In this document: in pieces, positions 37,078 to 48,092 of the stretch
Position numbering within the stretch: position 1 is the stretch's first letter
Layout: each line of letters opens with the position of its first letter
Made by a program: the position numbers and the translations under genes
Assembly (NCBI GenBank): GCA_022747635.1
Contig: JAKTNV010000004.1
Coordinates: forward strand, 82,744,552 to 82,808,551
Direction: 5' to 3'
Origin: Hetaerina americana
Taxonomy: Eukaryota > Arthropoda > Insecta > Odonata > Calopterygidae
DNA: 64,000 nucleotides
Notes under the pieces: model-generated
Told to the model about the DNA's origin: nothing
Seen by the model: the letters and a program-made list of their open reading frames with translations, nothing else
Database searches by the model: none

Positions 37078-37249
37078 TTCCTTGATGAAAAATGTTAAAA
37101 TAAGACTTCAAAAATAAATCCACATGAAAAATAAACTTTAATGCGACCTAGGTTTCACTGCGGTGCTCAACAGTGAACCCTGGGTCGCATATAAGTTTAC
37201 ATTTCATGTGAACTTAAAAATTTTTATCTTGAACTTATTCATCAAGAAT
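37078..37249. repeat. Fold-back element, about 170 bp
   Basis: The element folds on itself. CTTGATGA at 37081 pairs with TCATCAAG ending 37246; CACATGAAA pairs with TTTCATGTG; ATGCGACCTAGGTTTCACT pairs with AGTGAACCCTGGGTCGCAT around a short centre. The arms are imperfect but extend over nearly the whole length. It has no coding potential. Related single arms occur at 34438 and 52030. Confidence 0.8.
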
Positions 37250-37524
37250 AGACATATTTGGACGGAATGAAGGAAGGTACAGTGTTTACGGAATTAATGA
37301 ACGGTTTTTTATAGAGTGTGATGCTATGTTAAGTATTGTTAGGGGATCGTTATAAATGTAGAGGTGCGTCCACAGAAAAACCTACATTAAGACATAGACT
37401 ACCATATTAATGGTATTGCATTTAAGATTATTCTCATAAGACTTGTAATGCGACTTATAGCATTGGGAAACCCTTCCCAGAGCGACATTAACTAAGTGAC
37501 ATGCAAATTTCGGATTATTCTCCA

Positions 37525-37858
37525 TGCCAATCATCGTGGGGATCGAGATGGTGCGGGGGCTAACGTACTGGCTTCCCACCCTGAGGGCGCGGGTTCAAAT
37601 CCCGGTGGCGTTGAATAATTTTCAGAGGTATCTCGATCCCTACTTGAGGTGCTTTGTGGAGGGCATTTTGAGTGAGTACGCCGTCCGTCGGATGGGACGT
37701 TAAGCTGCGGACCCCTTGGCGCCTTTCGTAAAGAGCAGGCTAATGCCGACGCCGGGTTTCTCTCCTCCCTTCACCCTTTCCTGTCCATCCCCTATGGCGC
37801 AAATGACCTCAGCTGTCGGTCGCCTCTCCTAAAAACTACTACTACTGCCAATCATCGT
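37525..37858 (+). mobile_element. tRNA-headed SINE with 13-bp target-site duplication
   Basis: The SINE body (37538-37845, 308 bp) is flanked by the perfect 13-bp direct repeat TGCCAATCATCGT at 37525-37537 and 37846-37858. The head starts GGGGATCGAGATGG and holds a good RNA polymerase III B-box (GGTTCAAATCC, 37592-37602). The core contains CGGATGGGACGTTAAGCTGC and GCTAATGCCGACGCCGGG. The tail is ACTACTACT. It needs LINE machinery in trans. The central core resembles conserved blocks I recall from other invertebrate SINEs, which I cannot check here. Confidence 0.93.
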
Positions 37859-38935
37859 AAAAATTCAATGGTCGAGTAAATTAGGACACGCGAAAATAAA
37901 CAACTCCTTGTATTACGCTGGTCAATGCATATTTATAAATATGCTCCTAAGGCTCCTCCCATACCCTCTTTGCCGAAACATCTAAACCCTCCCTATGTTT
38001 TCTCTTCTCATACAATTCCATTGATGCATTGATGACAAAGAGAGCCACATACCACCGTTAAGACCACAGTAATCAGCCGAAAGGTTGACTTTACAGGGAA
38101 GGGTGGTAGATCTAACCGAAAGATAAGCCAAACACAGGGTGTGAAAATCAAATAGGAGGACTGTCCGTTTCTCCTTCCCTATGCAATTTGGGAATTACCC
38201 TGCTTGAATTGACCTGGAAATTACGCCGCTTGCCTTAAGCTGGGGACTCTAGAACTGCATCTCATCAAAGTCTAGCGCCCTGTAGTTAGTAGCGGTACGT
38301 AGCTTGCGGAATTGAGAAATGCTGGCATGGCGATGCTCGCGATCGGTCGTCTTTCTGCAACAATAATTGTTTGATGACACGACTGCATTTTTATTCAGCG
38401 GCGAATTGAAAATCTTAAGTCCTTGTATAACATGCGCTTTGGAAAAGACTTTCAATATCGCCAGGTTGGCTTGGAGGATGTCGTTGTTAAGTATAGAAAT
38501 AGCCATGCTTTGTTTAGTCATTAACACTGTCCGATGTAAAGGTTCGCAGAAGGAAGGAAGAGAATACTAAGTCGGCATGTGAGATACCAAATGCTGTAAT
38601 TACACTTTGAGGGAATGGATTGCACGGATATATATCTCTCTTTTAAAAAATGGATGAACCCTTCATTACGTTAAAAACTCGCCGCATAATTACGTAACGC
38701 GTGCCTATCCATAATGCCTCATCGTTCAAAACCTTTCCGCCATCATCAAAATTATTAAAATGATCGTCACGTTCTATTTCTGTTGGATAAATAAATGGAA
38801 AAATGTTTCCTTGATACTTAATTGAGAATTACCATGGATACATAAAGATACAGGCACAAAATGTATACAAAATAATTCCTTTTTTATCATGCAAAACCCC
38901 TTTTAAAAGAAAGTTATGTTGGCGTACCCTGTAAA
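37859..38935. other. Unassigned stretch
   Basis: Overlapping frames at about 38249-38570 on both strands match no known family. Nothing else is seen. Confidence 0.4.
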
Positions 38936-38939
38936 AACG

Positions 38940-39360
38940 ATTGATGAAGGTTGATTCCATTTAACAAAGAATAGGAGTAAGGCAAGGGTGTTTGTCATCA
39001 CTTGTGCTTTCATCGTATGTGTGGAGGAGATGATTAACAAGGGATGTGAAGAGTATATAGGAATAAATGTCGGCGGGGAATTCGTAAAAGTGATTAGGTT
39101 TGCGGATGATCAAGTGTTAGTTAGGCAGTTAGCCTAGGGGTAAGTGAGCAAAATAAAAGTCATGCGGTTTTTGAGAGACGTGACAGCTAAGTTAAAGATT
39201 AAAATGGGAGTTCATAAACTAGAGTGGGTGGAACAGTTACTTTTCTCGGAACTGTTTTGGACCAAAATATTCAAAGTAGTAGGGAAATAAGAAGAATAAA
39301 TGCTTCAGGCAAAAAGGCTTTCACAAGAAGATGGGAATTGATGGAACGGACGTTGAGAAA
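38940..39360 (+). pseudogene. RTE-like LINE, 5' piece of a copy interrupted by a Jockey-like element
   Basis: Translation gives IGVRQGCLSS (around 38980), the R-Q-G-C block before the active site, then GINVGGEFVKVIRFADDQVL (about 39062-39118) with the F-A-D-D catalytic aspartates intact, then KKAFTRRWELM (about 39315-39348). The reading stops matching there, and the continuation (L-Y-S-V-E-T-W) resumes at about 41050. So about 1.65 kb was inserted. Confidence 0.75.
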
Positions 39361-39399
39361 GGATATTTAGCGAAAGTGTCTTCGTCCCCAATCCGGGGA

Positions 39400-40990
39400 A
39401 CGGTGACTCAGCGGCAGACGGAGGTCGAAATCAGCGCGCTTGAAGAGACTGATGAAGAGACACCTGCGCCTGTTATCGAGAGAGAACGCGATGGAGAGGG
39501 AATACATCGCCTTCGCCCGGAATTGACGGCATATCCAATGTTGCCATCCGGGAGCTTCAAAAGTGGCGGTGGTGTACCTGACCAGCATCTACAACGGCTG
39601 CGTCAGGATGTCCTTTTTCCTGTCTATCTGGAAGAGAGCGAGAATCGTCTGTCTTCCGAAGATGCAGAGAACGGAGGTGGGTCCCGAGGATTTCCGGCCC
39701 ATCTCTCTCCTCAACGGCTTCGGAAATATATACGGGAGAATTTTGTGGGGGCCGTTCTGTGATTTCATATAGGAGGAAGAATTCCTTCCCGAAGAGCAGT
39801 TCGCCTTCCGCGAACGGCACTCTACGGTTCATCAACTAGCGAGGACAACTGACTTCATCACGGACGCCTTCAACAAGAGGATGGCGGAGGCCGGCGCCTT
39901 CTTTGATATAAAGACGACATTCGACCGCGTCTGGCACTCTGCCCTCTTGCTGAAGATGCAGCAACTCCACTTCCCGGCATGGATCATTTGTCTGATCTGA
40001 TCCTATCAGGGGGACAGGACATTCACCGTGAGCTGGCACGGCACAAGCTCTGGGTTTCGTCGGATCCAAGCCGGCGTTCCTCAGGGCTCTGTGCTCGGGC
40101 CAGTTGTCTTTAATATCTTCACCCATGGAATCCCTAGAAAACTTGGGTGGCACGGAATTCTGTCCCTTTATGCAGACGATTCTACGCTTCTCTTCAGCTC
40201 AAGGAATAAGAACTTTGCCGTCGAAAGTAAAGAAGAAGGCAATACTAGGCTACTGTAGGCCGCCGTCGACGATCTCATCTGGTATCGTCGATAGTAGATT
40301 GCAATCAATGCCGCGAAGACAAAAGCAATTGTCTTCCATCCCGACAGAGGAGCGCTGCCTGATCATAATCTATCGGTGAATGGAGTCATCCTTCCGTGGG
40401 AGTCTGAAGTCCTCCACCTTGGTGCGCTGAAGGACCGAAAGCTCCAGTCGCAGTGCGAGCAAGTCCGTGAAAAGAAATTCGCGAAGTTGAAACAGCTTTG
40501 GTCAATTCTCCGTCCGCTGGTCATAAACATGGGCGCAAAGAGAAGACTATACCGGACGTGCGTGCTGCCAGTAATGGCGTACGCATCGCCGGTATGGTCT
40601 GAAGTGCCAAAGACGAGTCTCGCTCGATTTCAGGTAGTGCAGAATACTGCACTGCGGTGCATATTAGGACGAGGTCACTACGATCTCGTGTCACACTTTC
40701 ACCGCGACGGGAACCAGGAGACACTCGACGAACTTACTTCGAGGACAGCGAAGGAGTTGTTCGGAAAAGTAGCAGAGTCCAACTTTGCTGCTATTCGAAG
40801 AATCTCAGAGGTGCAAGTCCAGCCTTGGCATCACCGCAAGCGACCCATTGCCAGTCTTGATCTCCCACCAGCCCTTCCGCCAATGAAGAAGCCGATGAGA
40901 TGCTGATACCACTGGTCCACAGAGCTGCCATGAGAAAAACCATGCGTCTTAGAACACGAAAACCGTCTGGGAAGACGACAGGGGCGCCTC
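39400..40990 (+). pseudogene. Jockey-like LINE reverse-transcriptase remnant
   Basis: GC-richer than its surroundings, this copy reads PGIDGISNVAIRELQ (about 39519), FRPISLLNGFGNIYGRILW (about 39693), EEQFAFRERHSTVHQLART (about 39796), FDIKTTFDRVWHSALLLKMQ (about 39900), IQAGVPQGSVLGPVVFN (about 40065), LSLYADDSTLLFSS (40160-40200; active-site YADD at 40169-40180), WESEVLHLGALKDRKLQ (about 40398) and RLYRTCVLPVMAYASPVW (about 40540). The order and spacing match Jockey-type elements. Three or more frameshifts and stops (about 39580, 39998, 40257, 40290) inactivate it. The best open part is 40376-40906. The endonuclease domain is absent. Confidence 0.88.
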
Positions 40991-41019
40991 AGCACAGGAG
41001 AGGACGTCGCAAAGAAGAG

Positions 41020-41450
41020 ATTAAGACACGGTTAGATGAAACATAATTGAGCGTAATTTTGTACAGCGTGGAAACCTGGCCATTGGGGAAATATGATAGG
41101 CGCAGATTAGAGGCTTTATGCGCATATAGGCGCAAATATGGGAGGAGAAGGATAGTGAAGGTGAAGTGGGCTGAAAATAAAGCAAACGAGGATATATCAG
41201 GCTCAGCGAGGGAGGAGAGGGGATTGTTTGGAGAAATTCAAATGGAGTAGAAAAGATTCATCCAGAGTATTTTTATTAATTTTTCTAGGCTAGAAGTTGA
41301 TAGAGGGGAGAAATTTAGGCAAGTAAGGCGGTGAAAGGAAAAGTATAGGCATATGGGAAAGAATAGCCGTAGAAAGTATATGGAATTAAAACAAAGTTTA
41401 CTGACTAACACATGCACCTTAGAATGCTGCAAAAATGTATCCAATAACAT
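41020..41450 (+). pseudogene. RTE-like LINE, 3' piece of the interrupted copy
   Basis: The open frame at 41047-41250 reads LSVILYSVETWPLGKYDRRRLEAL, then YRRKYGRRRIVKVKWAENKANED. This is the direct downstream continuation of the piece ending near 39355 and the same signature as at 1921, 15564, 36790 and 51490. Together the two pieces form one old LINE copy with a younger Jockey-like insertion. Confidence 0.78.
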
Positions 41451-42540
41451 GCCAGCTAGAAATTGAAAAGTAAGGAGGCGGAAATCATTCGTGTAAATAT
41501 ATTTTCCAAGTTATCATTACCGCGCATATTTTCTGGATTAATTGGAGAACCTCTTCCTGATAGAAAAAACCAACATTTTTAAGGTCGGATTGATCAAACG
41601 TTTGGAGATAGAGCTCAGAAATTACGTTCCGTAAGATACTTCCTGTGGACATTGTCATCCTGATGTGATGCGGAAATTCGATTCGAAAAATGAGGCGTAA
41701 TCTGTTCGTGGAGATACTACCCTCTGCGTTGAATACGGATGCATCAGGGGCGTGCGAGGTTCTGTCGATTGCATAATGGATTCCTCTCCGCCCACTCGAG
41801 TTGTCCTATGTCTTTTAAGGAGATATGCACGGTATTTTTAGTCCTTCTGCTGGCGGAAGAGTGGGCCCAATTCCTATCTCCTCCAGCTATTCCTTCCCTT
41901 CCTCCATAGACCTCCTCCTCCCACACCTCAGCTCCTTTATAACTGACGCAACAAGGGAAGGCGTGGGATGGGACGGCAGCCAGGTTTCCTCACCGCGGGC
42001 GACCATTCCTCCTATTTCCTTCCCGTGCCGTGTGCCCTCTTCCTCCACCCCCGTCTCGCATCTGCTCTGCAACCTACTCTCTCGTCTGACTAGTCTATTA
42101 TTATTATAGCCAGTCTATCGCCCGGAGGTAGGAGCCGGAAGATACCGTTTGGACAGATCCAGCAATCTGTTGCACATCTCGGTGAACTTCTGGAGGACTT
42201 CGTCATTTCCCAAGCTCCTCTTTGTCCTACATTATTTCTTCCCTCAGCTCTTTGTACAGTCTTACCTCACCTCCCTTAACTTGTTCACGAATTCCTAAAT
42301 GTCTGTTCTCTTCCTCTCGTCACGTTCACTTAAAAAATGCACTCCTCCACCACAGCAACAGTGAACTTTCGCTGGAACCTCCGTTTTCTACAAATGACCA
42401 CTCTATTCTCATAATATCCCATCCTTAAATCGGCTTGGTAAACCCCTTCTTCTCTAGTAATTTATTATTTCCAATTTTATGTCACCCTCCAGATGATTGA
42501 CTTAAATGTATGTGTCCCTCTCGGTTCTATACTTTTATAA
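41451..42540. other. Unassigned stretch
   Basis: No gene is recognised with confidence. On the minus strand around 42190-42330 a RLYKELREEIM reading vaguely resembles the end of an RTE-like polyprotein, too weak to call. The stretch about 41800-42070 is pyrimidine-rich on the plus strand. Confidence 0.35.
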
Positions 42541-42545
42541 TCTAT

Positions 42546-42590
42546 CATAAGCCACCGTAACGGCGTGTAGCTGGGGGATACAGAACACCA
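42546..42590 (-). repeat. Fragment of the TGTAGA-tailed repeat family
   Basis: On the minus strand CAGCTACACGCCGTTACGGT and the following GGCTTATGATAG resemble the CACACGCCCTTGCGGTGGCTT segment of the family. Very short. Confidence 0.4.
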
Positions 42591-42599
42591 GTTTTTATG

Positions 42600-45500
42600 C
42601 ATGCATTCTTACCCTCATATAAGAATCAACATATATCTGATATTTGTCTCAGAATCCTCTAAAACGAAGCATATTCTAATAGCAAGCCTCGTTTGGTTAT
42701 AAAAAAATATAATGATTAGAAATGTTTCATTGATGGTTTTAGCTTCTTAAAAATCTACTTCAATTTGATATACAATCGCCATTCACTTGGAAGCACTTTT
42801 AGTAACGCTGAACCAGAGTCTTTGGTCTCTCAGAACTGAGGTTCACCACCAGGTAATCGTACCGGCTGGCTACGGTGGTCTTGATTACCTCGTCGTCTTC
42901 AAACAGATGTCCAGCAAAGTAACTGCTTCAAGTGTAAGAAAAGAAATAAAATTTGCTTGGTGCAAGGTGAAGTCATATCTGTATCGGCGTTAGCGGTCCA
43001 AAAACGCTCAGCTTTCCCGTAACAATCATTTCAATAGTGGTGTGTCGTACAAGAGGACATTTAGCAGCCAGAGCACTAATCGTCAATCGTCGATCAGGTT
43101 GCTGTTATTGGTCCTTTTGTTTTGAACAATGTCATCGGTCTGGGTACTGGGTCTGACAATCCACTCTTCATCATGCACATTTTTGCGGCCGTTTTTGAAG
43201 TCTCTACAGCATTGTCTAATTTTTCATTTACACATTACTTTAACAACCTTCACGTACATTGCCATCTGCATTTGCGGACAGTAAAACAACTACTGAATAA
43301 ACACAATGACTACAGTGAATGTGGCAAAAATGAGTAGATGGCGCTTCATGCACACAACTTTTTCCTCGCCCGCCAGTGTTAAAATATAAGAAAACGGCCC
43401 TTTCTTTTCGAATATGCCTTGTATTAATAATTTGCGAATCTTTTGCTCTTCAAGTCCTTTTACCCCTTTATGCCTTCGCAAATTCTTACATTTTCTTCAT
43501 TTTTCACGCTTATCCAAATGTATATCCTTTTACCTGTATATGCACATCAGTAAGCATCGAACTATCTTTTATTATGAATTTATTCCACTGTTTCTTGCTT
43601 CATGTATTTTTACATATACCTTTCTTCTCTCTCCAAATATAGGGAATATCTCAGTCCGACTCCCTCTTTGACCGATCTCTGGGTAGGTAATAGTCGATAG
43701 TCTGCTCAAATCAGGAATTTTCAGCGTGGACGCAAGTTAATGAAAAAATAAGGAAACATTAAGTGGATGAATATTTAAATTCAAATTAATCAAGGAAAAA
43801 ATTAAATAGTACCAACATAGAAAATTCAGTACGGAAAACGAACTATTTCTGTGGTGAATGTTGAGATGGATAATATTGGGCTATCACAAGTTTTCTTGGT
43901 TTTTCCGCAAAAATATCTCATCATTTGCTGCAAAACAACCTAATATTAAAATAACTAATCACAAAAAGGCGAAGAAAACAGTCTACTATTAATACAAAGT
44001 TTATGTTTTACGCAATATAATATGAGAAAATATCATATCAAGTCAAACGACCCAATCCCTATTTTAGTTCAAAAATAACTTGGATATTAAGCCTAAGTAG
44101 TTTCATTAACATTCAATTTTCATGGCATTGCAGGAGCAACTGATTCAATGAGTCCCCACTGCCGTTAAATGGGAGGAATATAATTAACTTAAAGGTGAAA
44201 GTTGCTTGTCGTTATTCATATAACCTACTGGAAAGTTGCACCACAAGGAGTTCAGATAGTAGGTTTTGGTGGAAGCAGAACAGGTACCGAGGTCATTTGA
44301 GCAAAATAGGCGGGTAATTTTTGGCATTGGGAGGGGTTTAAAGGGTAAAGAAAGGATAAAGAGAAATACGCCGTCGGCATTGGCCAATTATTTTTAACGA
44401 AAGGCGGACGACGTGTGCCAGAACAATTTTAATGTTGAAGACCAGATGACCGAAGATCGGTTCTTTCACCCTCCCAACATATTCCTCGGAGCCCTTTCTC
44501 GGGAAAATGTAATACGAAGAGTAATGAAAGCCAACTACCATTTGAGAGCACGTGGGCTGAAAGTTCATTAGGTGATATTTGAAAAAGGTTAACATTTTAT
44601 GGTTTGAGCAGGTAAGAATACTTTTGAACTCCCATTTAAACCTTTAAAATCATATTTGAATGTAACTTAATTATAACTTAAGCCGTGTGTGATAATTAAC
44701 GGAGTGAATACGGATGATTCTACTCCTTCGGCAATGTCAGGCAAACACAGGAGAATTTAGACATTTATAGGCTTTTGAATGGTTTATCGCTATTTAAAAG
44801 GTAAATAGTTACTTTGAGAATGAAAGATATTTTTATACTCTTAACTACACATGAAATCAAAACTAGTAAGCGTGCAGCTACACAATGGACTAGGTTTATA
44901 GTAAAATTTGTAATTTAGATCCATTGGTAATATTTAAAAAAATCCTTTTAATTTTTGAGAATTAGTGCTTTATCTCGTCGGAAAATAAAAGAGATTGCAG
45001 ATTTTAGAGGTTTCAAATTGGACGTATATATTGCGTACATAATAATCCATAAGGTAGGCAATATTGCAGTGCTTTCCGATTGGTAAATTTACGGCTGAAT
45101 ATCAATAATAACCTGAAGGGCAGGAGAGTTGGTACCAGTTAATGCGAAAATCACGATAACGTTGATTTGGTTGACTATCAATTTTGAATACCGGCGTTAA
45201 GATTTGAAGCATTGACCCTCAACGGGTCCAGTGTGGGTTCCCCTCCGTCTACATTATTGATATACTGTAGTTTTCTTTCTCCACGGGCAGTTGGCATAAT
45301 TTGCGACGCCCTCTCCATTTGGCAGGGCCTCTAAGAAGTGATTCACATTCGGAGTCTTTTTGTGTAGGAAAGTGGATGTTCCGAAGGTTGAATCGCGACT
45401 GCACGAGCCAATGTGTCACCTAGTTAATTAATTAAGGACGAATGATGGAATATAATGATGTAAATTTCGTCAGATATGATATATGTACATAATTATATAA

Positions 45501-45830
45501 TTTTTAAGCTATCAGAGGTCCATATTAATTTTTAAAATGTGCCCTAAAACTTCTTTTGGACGAGTTCTGAGTTGCCAAGTTTTTGAAACTATGCCACATT
45601 CACTACTTTCTCCCACAAATTAATTTATAATACCATTTAAAGAAAGGCTGGTAGGTTCTGTTATGTTAAATTTGTTACAAACCTTGCGTAATTGCGCACG
45701 TGATATCAGCTTTTCGTGGGCATGTTATGTATTTTTGCATTATTAATCCACAATTTTGCTGCAAGGTTAATCCTCCACTACCATAAAACTGTGTATAAAA
45801 TCATGGATTTTCGATGGCAGTTTCAATGAA
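42600..45830. other. Unassigned AT-rich stretch of about 3.2 kb
   Basis: No gene, RNA or repeat family is recognised. Several frames of 60-90 codons exist but overlap antisense partners and show no known motifs. Confidence 0.4.
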
Positions 45831-45835
45831 AACTA

Positions 45836-45868
45836 CGAGGGTCATCCGGAAAGTAGTACCCGTTCGTG
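45836..45868 (+). repeat. Left terminal inverted repeat of the intact mariner
   Basis: 33 bp, identical in reverse complement to 47137-47169. It starts CGAGGGTCATCCGG and runs to CGTTCGTG. The next bases differ between the ends. It is the expected transposase-binding site. Confidence 0.97.
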
Positions 45869-45996
45869 CCGCATGAAGTGCTGACGACGCGAGTAGCCGC
45901 TGGACGAGGTCAGATAGCTTCAGTGGCTTGTCTGCCTTCTCTGAGCCAAGTTGCGTGACGCTAGCATTGCCTGTGTTGTTTCTGTGATTGTTTACA

Positions 45997-47070
45997 ATGT
46001 TTAAAAAAATTGAGAACGCCGCCAGTTGTGAAGTGAGGGCAGTGATTAAATTCCTCAATGCAAGAAACGTTCGCCCATGTGATATTCATCGCCAATTAAA
46101 GGAGGTGTATGGAGACAATGTAATGGACGAGTCGTCTGTTCGGCGGTGGTGTCGCAACTTCAACATGGGGAGGGGGAACACACACGACGATGAGCGTTCG
46201 GAGAGACCGTCTGTCATTACAGACCAACTGGTGAGCTCAGTTGACGAATTCGTGAGGAACGATCGGCGCGTCACAATTGATGACATCTGTGAGCATTTTC
46301 CCAATGTTTCTCGAACAATTGTTCATGAAATTGTTAAACACCATCTGCATTATGCAAAAATTTGTGCAAGATGGGTCCCTCGCAAGCTTACAGATGAGCA
46401 CAAGACCAAGCGTATGGCTGCAGCACTGACGTTTTTGGGACGTTATTCTGATGAAGGAGACTCTTTCTTGACTCGCATAATTACTGGTGACGAAACATGG
46501 GTTTGTTATGCATCACCTGAGAGTAAACGACAGTCAATGGAGTGGCATCATGCTCATTCACCAAACAAACCAAAAAAATTCAAGACAGTTCTGTCCACCA
46601 GGAAACTCATGGCAACCATTTTCTGGGATCGACGAGGTGTATTGCTTATTGATTTTATGGCCCGTGGAGACACTATTAATGCCAATGCGTATTGTGAAAC
46701 ATTAAAGAAATTACGGCGGGCAATACAAAATCGGCGGCGAGGTCTATTGTCTACTGGTGTCATTCTCGTTCATGACAATGCCAGGCCTCATGCAGCTGGG
46801 ATAACACAAAAACTTTTGCAGCAATTCAAATGGGAAACTTTCGACCATCCACCGTATAGCCCGGACTTGGCCCCTTCAGATTTTCATCTCTTTACAAAGC
46901 TTAAAGACTTTTTGGCAGGAAAAAGATTTGACAGCGATGAAGAACTTAAAGAAGGAGTGACCCTGTATCTCAATGAGCTGGCGGCGAAGGACTATGCAGC
47001 AGGAATACAGAAACTTGTCACACGTTATGACAAATGCCTTAATTTGCTTGGAGATTATGTTGAGAAGTAG
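45997..47070 (+). CDS. Mariner transposase (intact, DD34D)
   Basis: The protein cuts the element at its terminal repeats and inserts it at TA dinucleotides; it would act in the nucleus. I start it at the ATG at 45997, giving 357 residues. The frame is open for three codons upstream, but the triplet at 45988 is TTG. The N-terminal half (about 1-115) holds two helix-turn-helix-like regions, including CDIHRQLKEVYGD and SSVRRWCRNF. The linker WVPRKL is at 126-131, equivalent to the family's W-V-P-H-E-L. The catalytic aspartates are D165 (GDETWV), D260 (HDNARPH) and D295 (PSDFHLF), with 34 residues between the last two. YSPDLAPSDFHLF is fully conserved. The C-terminal GDYVEK is typical. No stop or frameshift is seen. 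Subfamily is not assigned. Confidence 0.97.
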   Translation: MFKKIENAASCEVRAVIKFLNARNVRPCDIHRQLKEVYGDNVMDESSVRRWCRNFNMGRGNTHDDERSERPSVITDQLVSSVDEFVRNDRRVTIDDICEHFPNVSRTIVHEIVKHHLHYAKICARWVPRKLTDEHKTKRMAAALTFLGRYSDEGDSFLTRIITGDETWVCYASPESKRQSMEWHHAHSPNKPKKFKTVLSTRKLMATIFWDRRGVLLIDFMARGDTINANAYCETLKKLRRAIQNRRRGLLSTGVILVHDNARPHAAGITQKLLQQFKWETFDHPPYSPDLAPSDFHLFTKLKDFLAGKRFDSDEELKEGVTLYLNELAAKDYAAGIQKLVTRYDKCLNLLGDYVEK

Positions 47071-47136
47071 TTTAAAGTATCCTCTTTCAAATAAAATTTT
47101 TTATGTTTGTTAATATTTACTTTTGTGTCTTTATTT

Positions 47137-47169
47137 CACGAACGGGTACTACTTTCCGGATGACCCTCG
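47137..47169 (-). repeat. Right terminal inverted repeat of the intact mariner
   Basis: Exact reverse complement of 45836-45868, followed by the TA target duplicate at 47170-47171. Confidence 0.97.
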
Positions 47170-47495
47170 TAATAGAATGAGATTCTGGTTATTTGCTGTC
47201 ATTTGATAGGGTGTACTTGGAACTTCATTTATAGAAAACTTTCATAAGATCTCAATTAAAACTTCTTAAATGGGTGCATGCCCGGGTCGCCTCCATACGC
47301 CTTCTTGGAGAATGAAGGCCTGCGTCTAGCTTGGGAGGGCGATATTTTTCCTGATGTTTCACCGACATTAACTACTGCCCGTGATATCGCATCTCTCTTA
47401 CAAGCTATTTACCTCTCCCTTCTTGAAGCATAAAACATCGCGCCGCGTATTTGTCCCAGCCTCCCATACATTTGCCTCTTCAAAGTACCCCACAA

Positions 47496-47791
47496 GCCTT
47501 CACATAACTGGCTTCCCCCCTAGAGGGCCCGGGTTCAAATCCCGGCGGTGTTGAATATTTTTCAGAGGTATCTCGATCCCTACTTGAGGTGCTTTGTGGA
47601 GGGCACTTTGAGTGAGTACGGCGCCCGTCGGATGGGATGTTAAGCTGTGGACCCCTTGGTGCCACAGAGTAGGCTAATGCCGACGCCGGGTTTCTCTCCA
47701 CCCTTCATCCTTTCCTGTCCACATCCCCTATGGCGCAAATGACCTCAGCTGTCCCTTAAATACTACTACTATTACTACTACGCCTTCACAT
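47496..47791 (+). mobile_element. tRNA-headed SINE, 5'-truncated, with 10-bp target-site duplication
   Basis: The body (47506-47781) lies between direct repeats GCCTTCACAT at 47496-47505 and 47782-47791. It lacks the first ~35 bp of the head, including the likely A-box, but keeps the B-box (GGTTCAAATCC, 47532-47542) and the core with GCTAATGCCGACGCCGGG. The tail is ACTACTACTATTACTACTAC. It is very similar to the copy at 37538, apart from two small deletions. An open frame on its minus strand is repeat DNA. Confidence 0.9.
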
Positions 47792-48090
47792 TGGCGTGTT
47801 GTGAGGGTAGGGAGCATAAGCCATATATGCATAAATATACGCTTATACATTTATATATTTACCCATACATACAAAAAGACGGACACTTACACGCATGCAT
47901 ACCTACCAACATCATGCATTTAATTGATTGATCTTTTTACACAAATTCGTTAAATGTTTGCTGATTAAGTGAAAAGTATTCAGGTGATTGGTTTCGTGAT
48001 TATCGTGTGAGAGATGGACGAGTATCTCTCGATGATGGTCTCTATATATCTAATTTGGCCATATTTACCAATATAGAATAAGGTCCATAA
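47792..48090. other. Unassigned AT-rich stretch
   Basis: ATATATAC-type low complexity around 47830-47880. Nothing else. Confidence 0.4.
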
Positions 48091-48092
48091 TA

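Larger units (their letters stand above)
45836..47169 (+). mobile_element. Complete mariner transposon
   Basis: The 1334-bp element is bounded by TA on both sides (45834-45835 and 47170-47171), the mariner target duplication. Its terminal inverted repeats are perfect over 33 bp (45836-45868 and 47137-47169), starting CGAGGGTCATCCGG. One uninterrupted transposase frame fills most of the interior, with a 5' leader of about 130 bp and a polyadenylation-like AATAAA at 47090-47095. Perfect ends plus an intact frame indicate a young insertion, in contrast to every other element in the window. Confidence 0.97.

Noticed and set aside
42130..42330. A possible minus-strand RTE-like tail
   Set aside because: Only a weak RLYKELREE-like reading is present. 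Too short to separate from chance.
45988..45996. A transposase start three codons upstream of 45997
   Set aside because: The triplet at 45988 is TTG. The first ATG in frame is at 45997 and gives the usual M-F-K-K-I start, so I used that.
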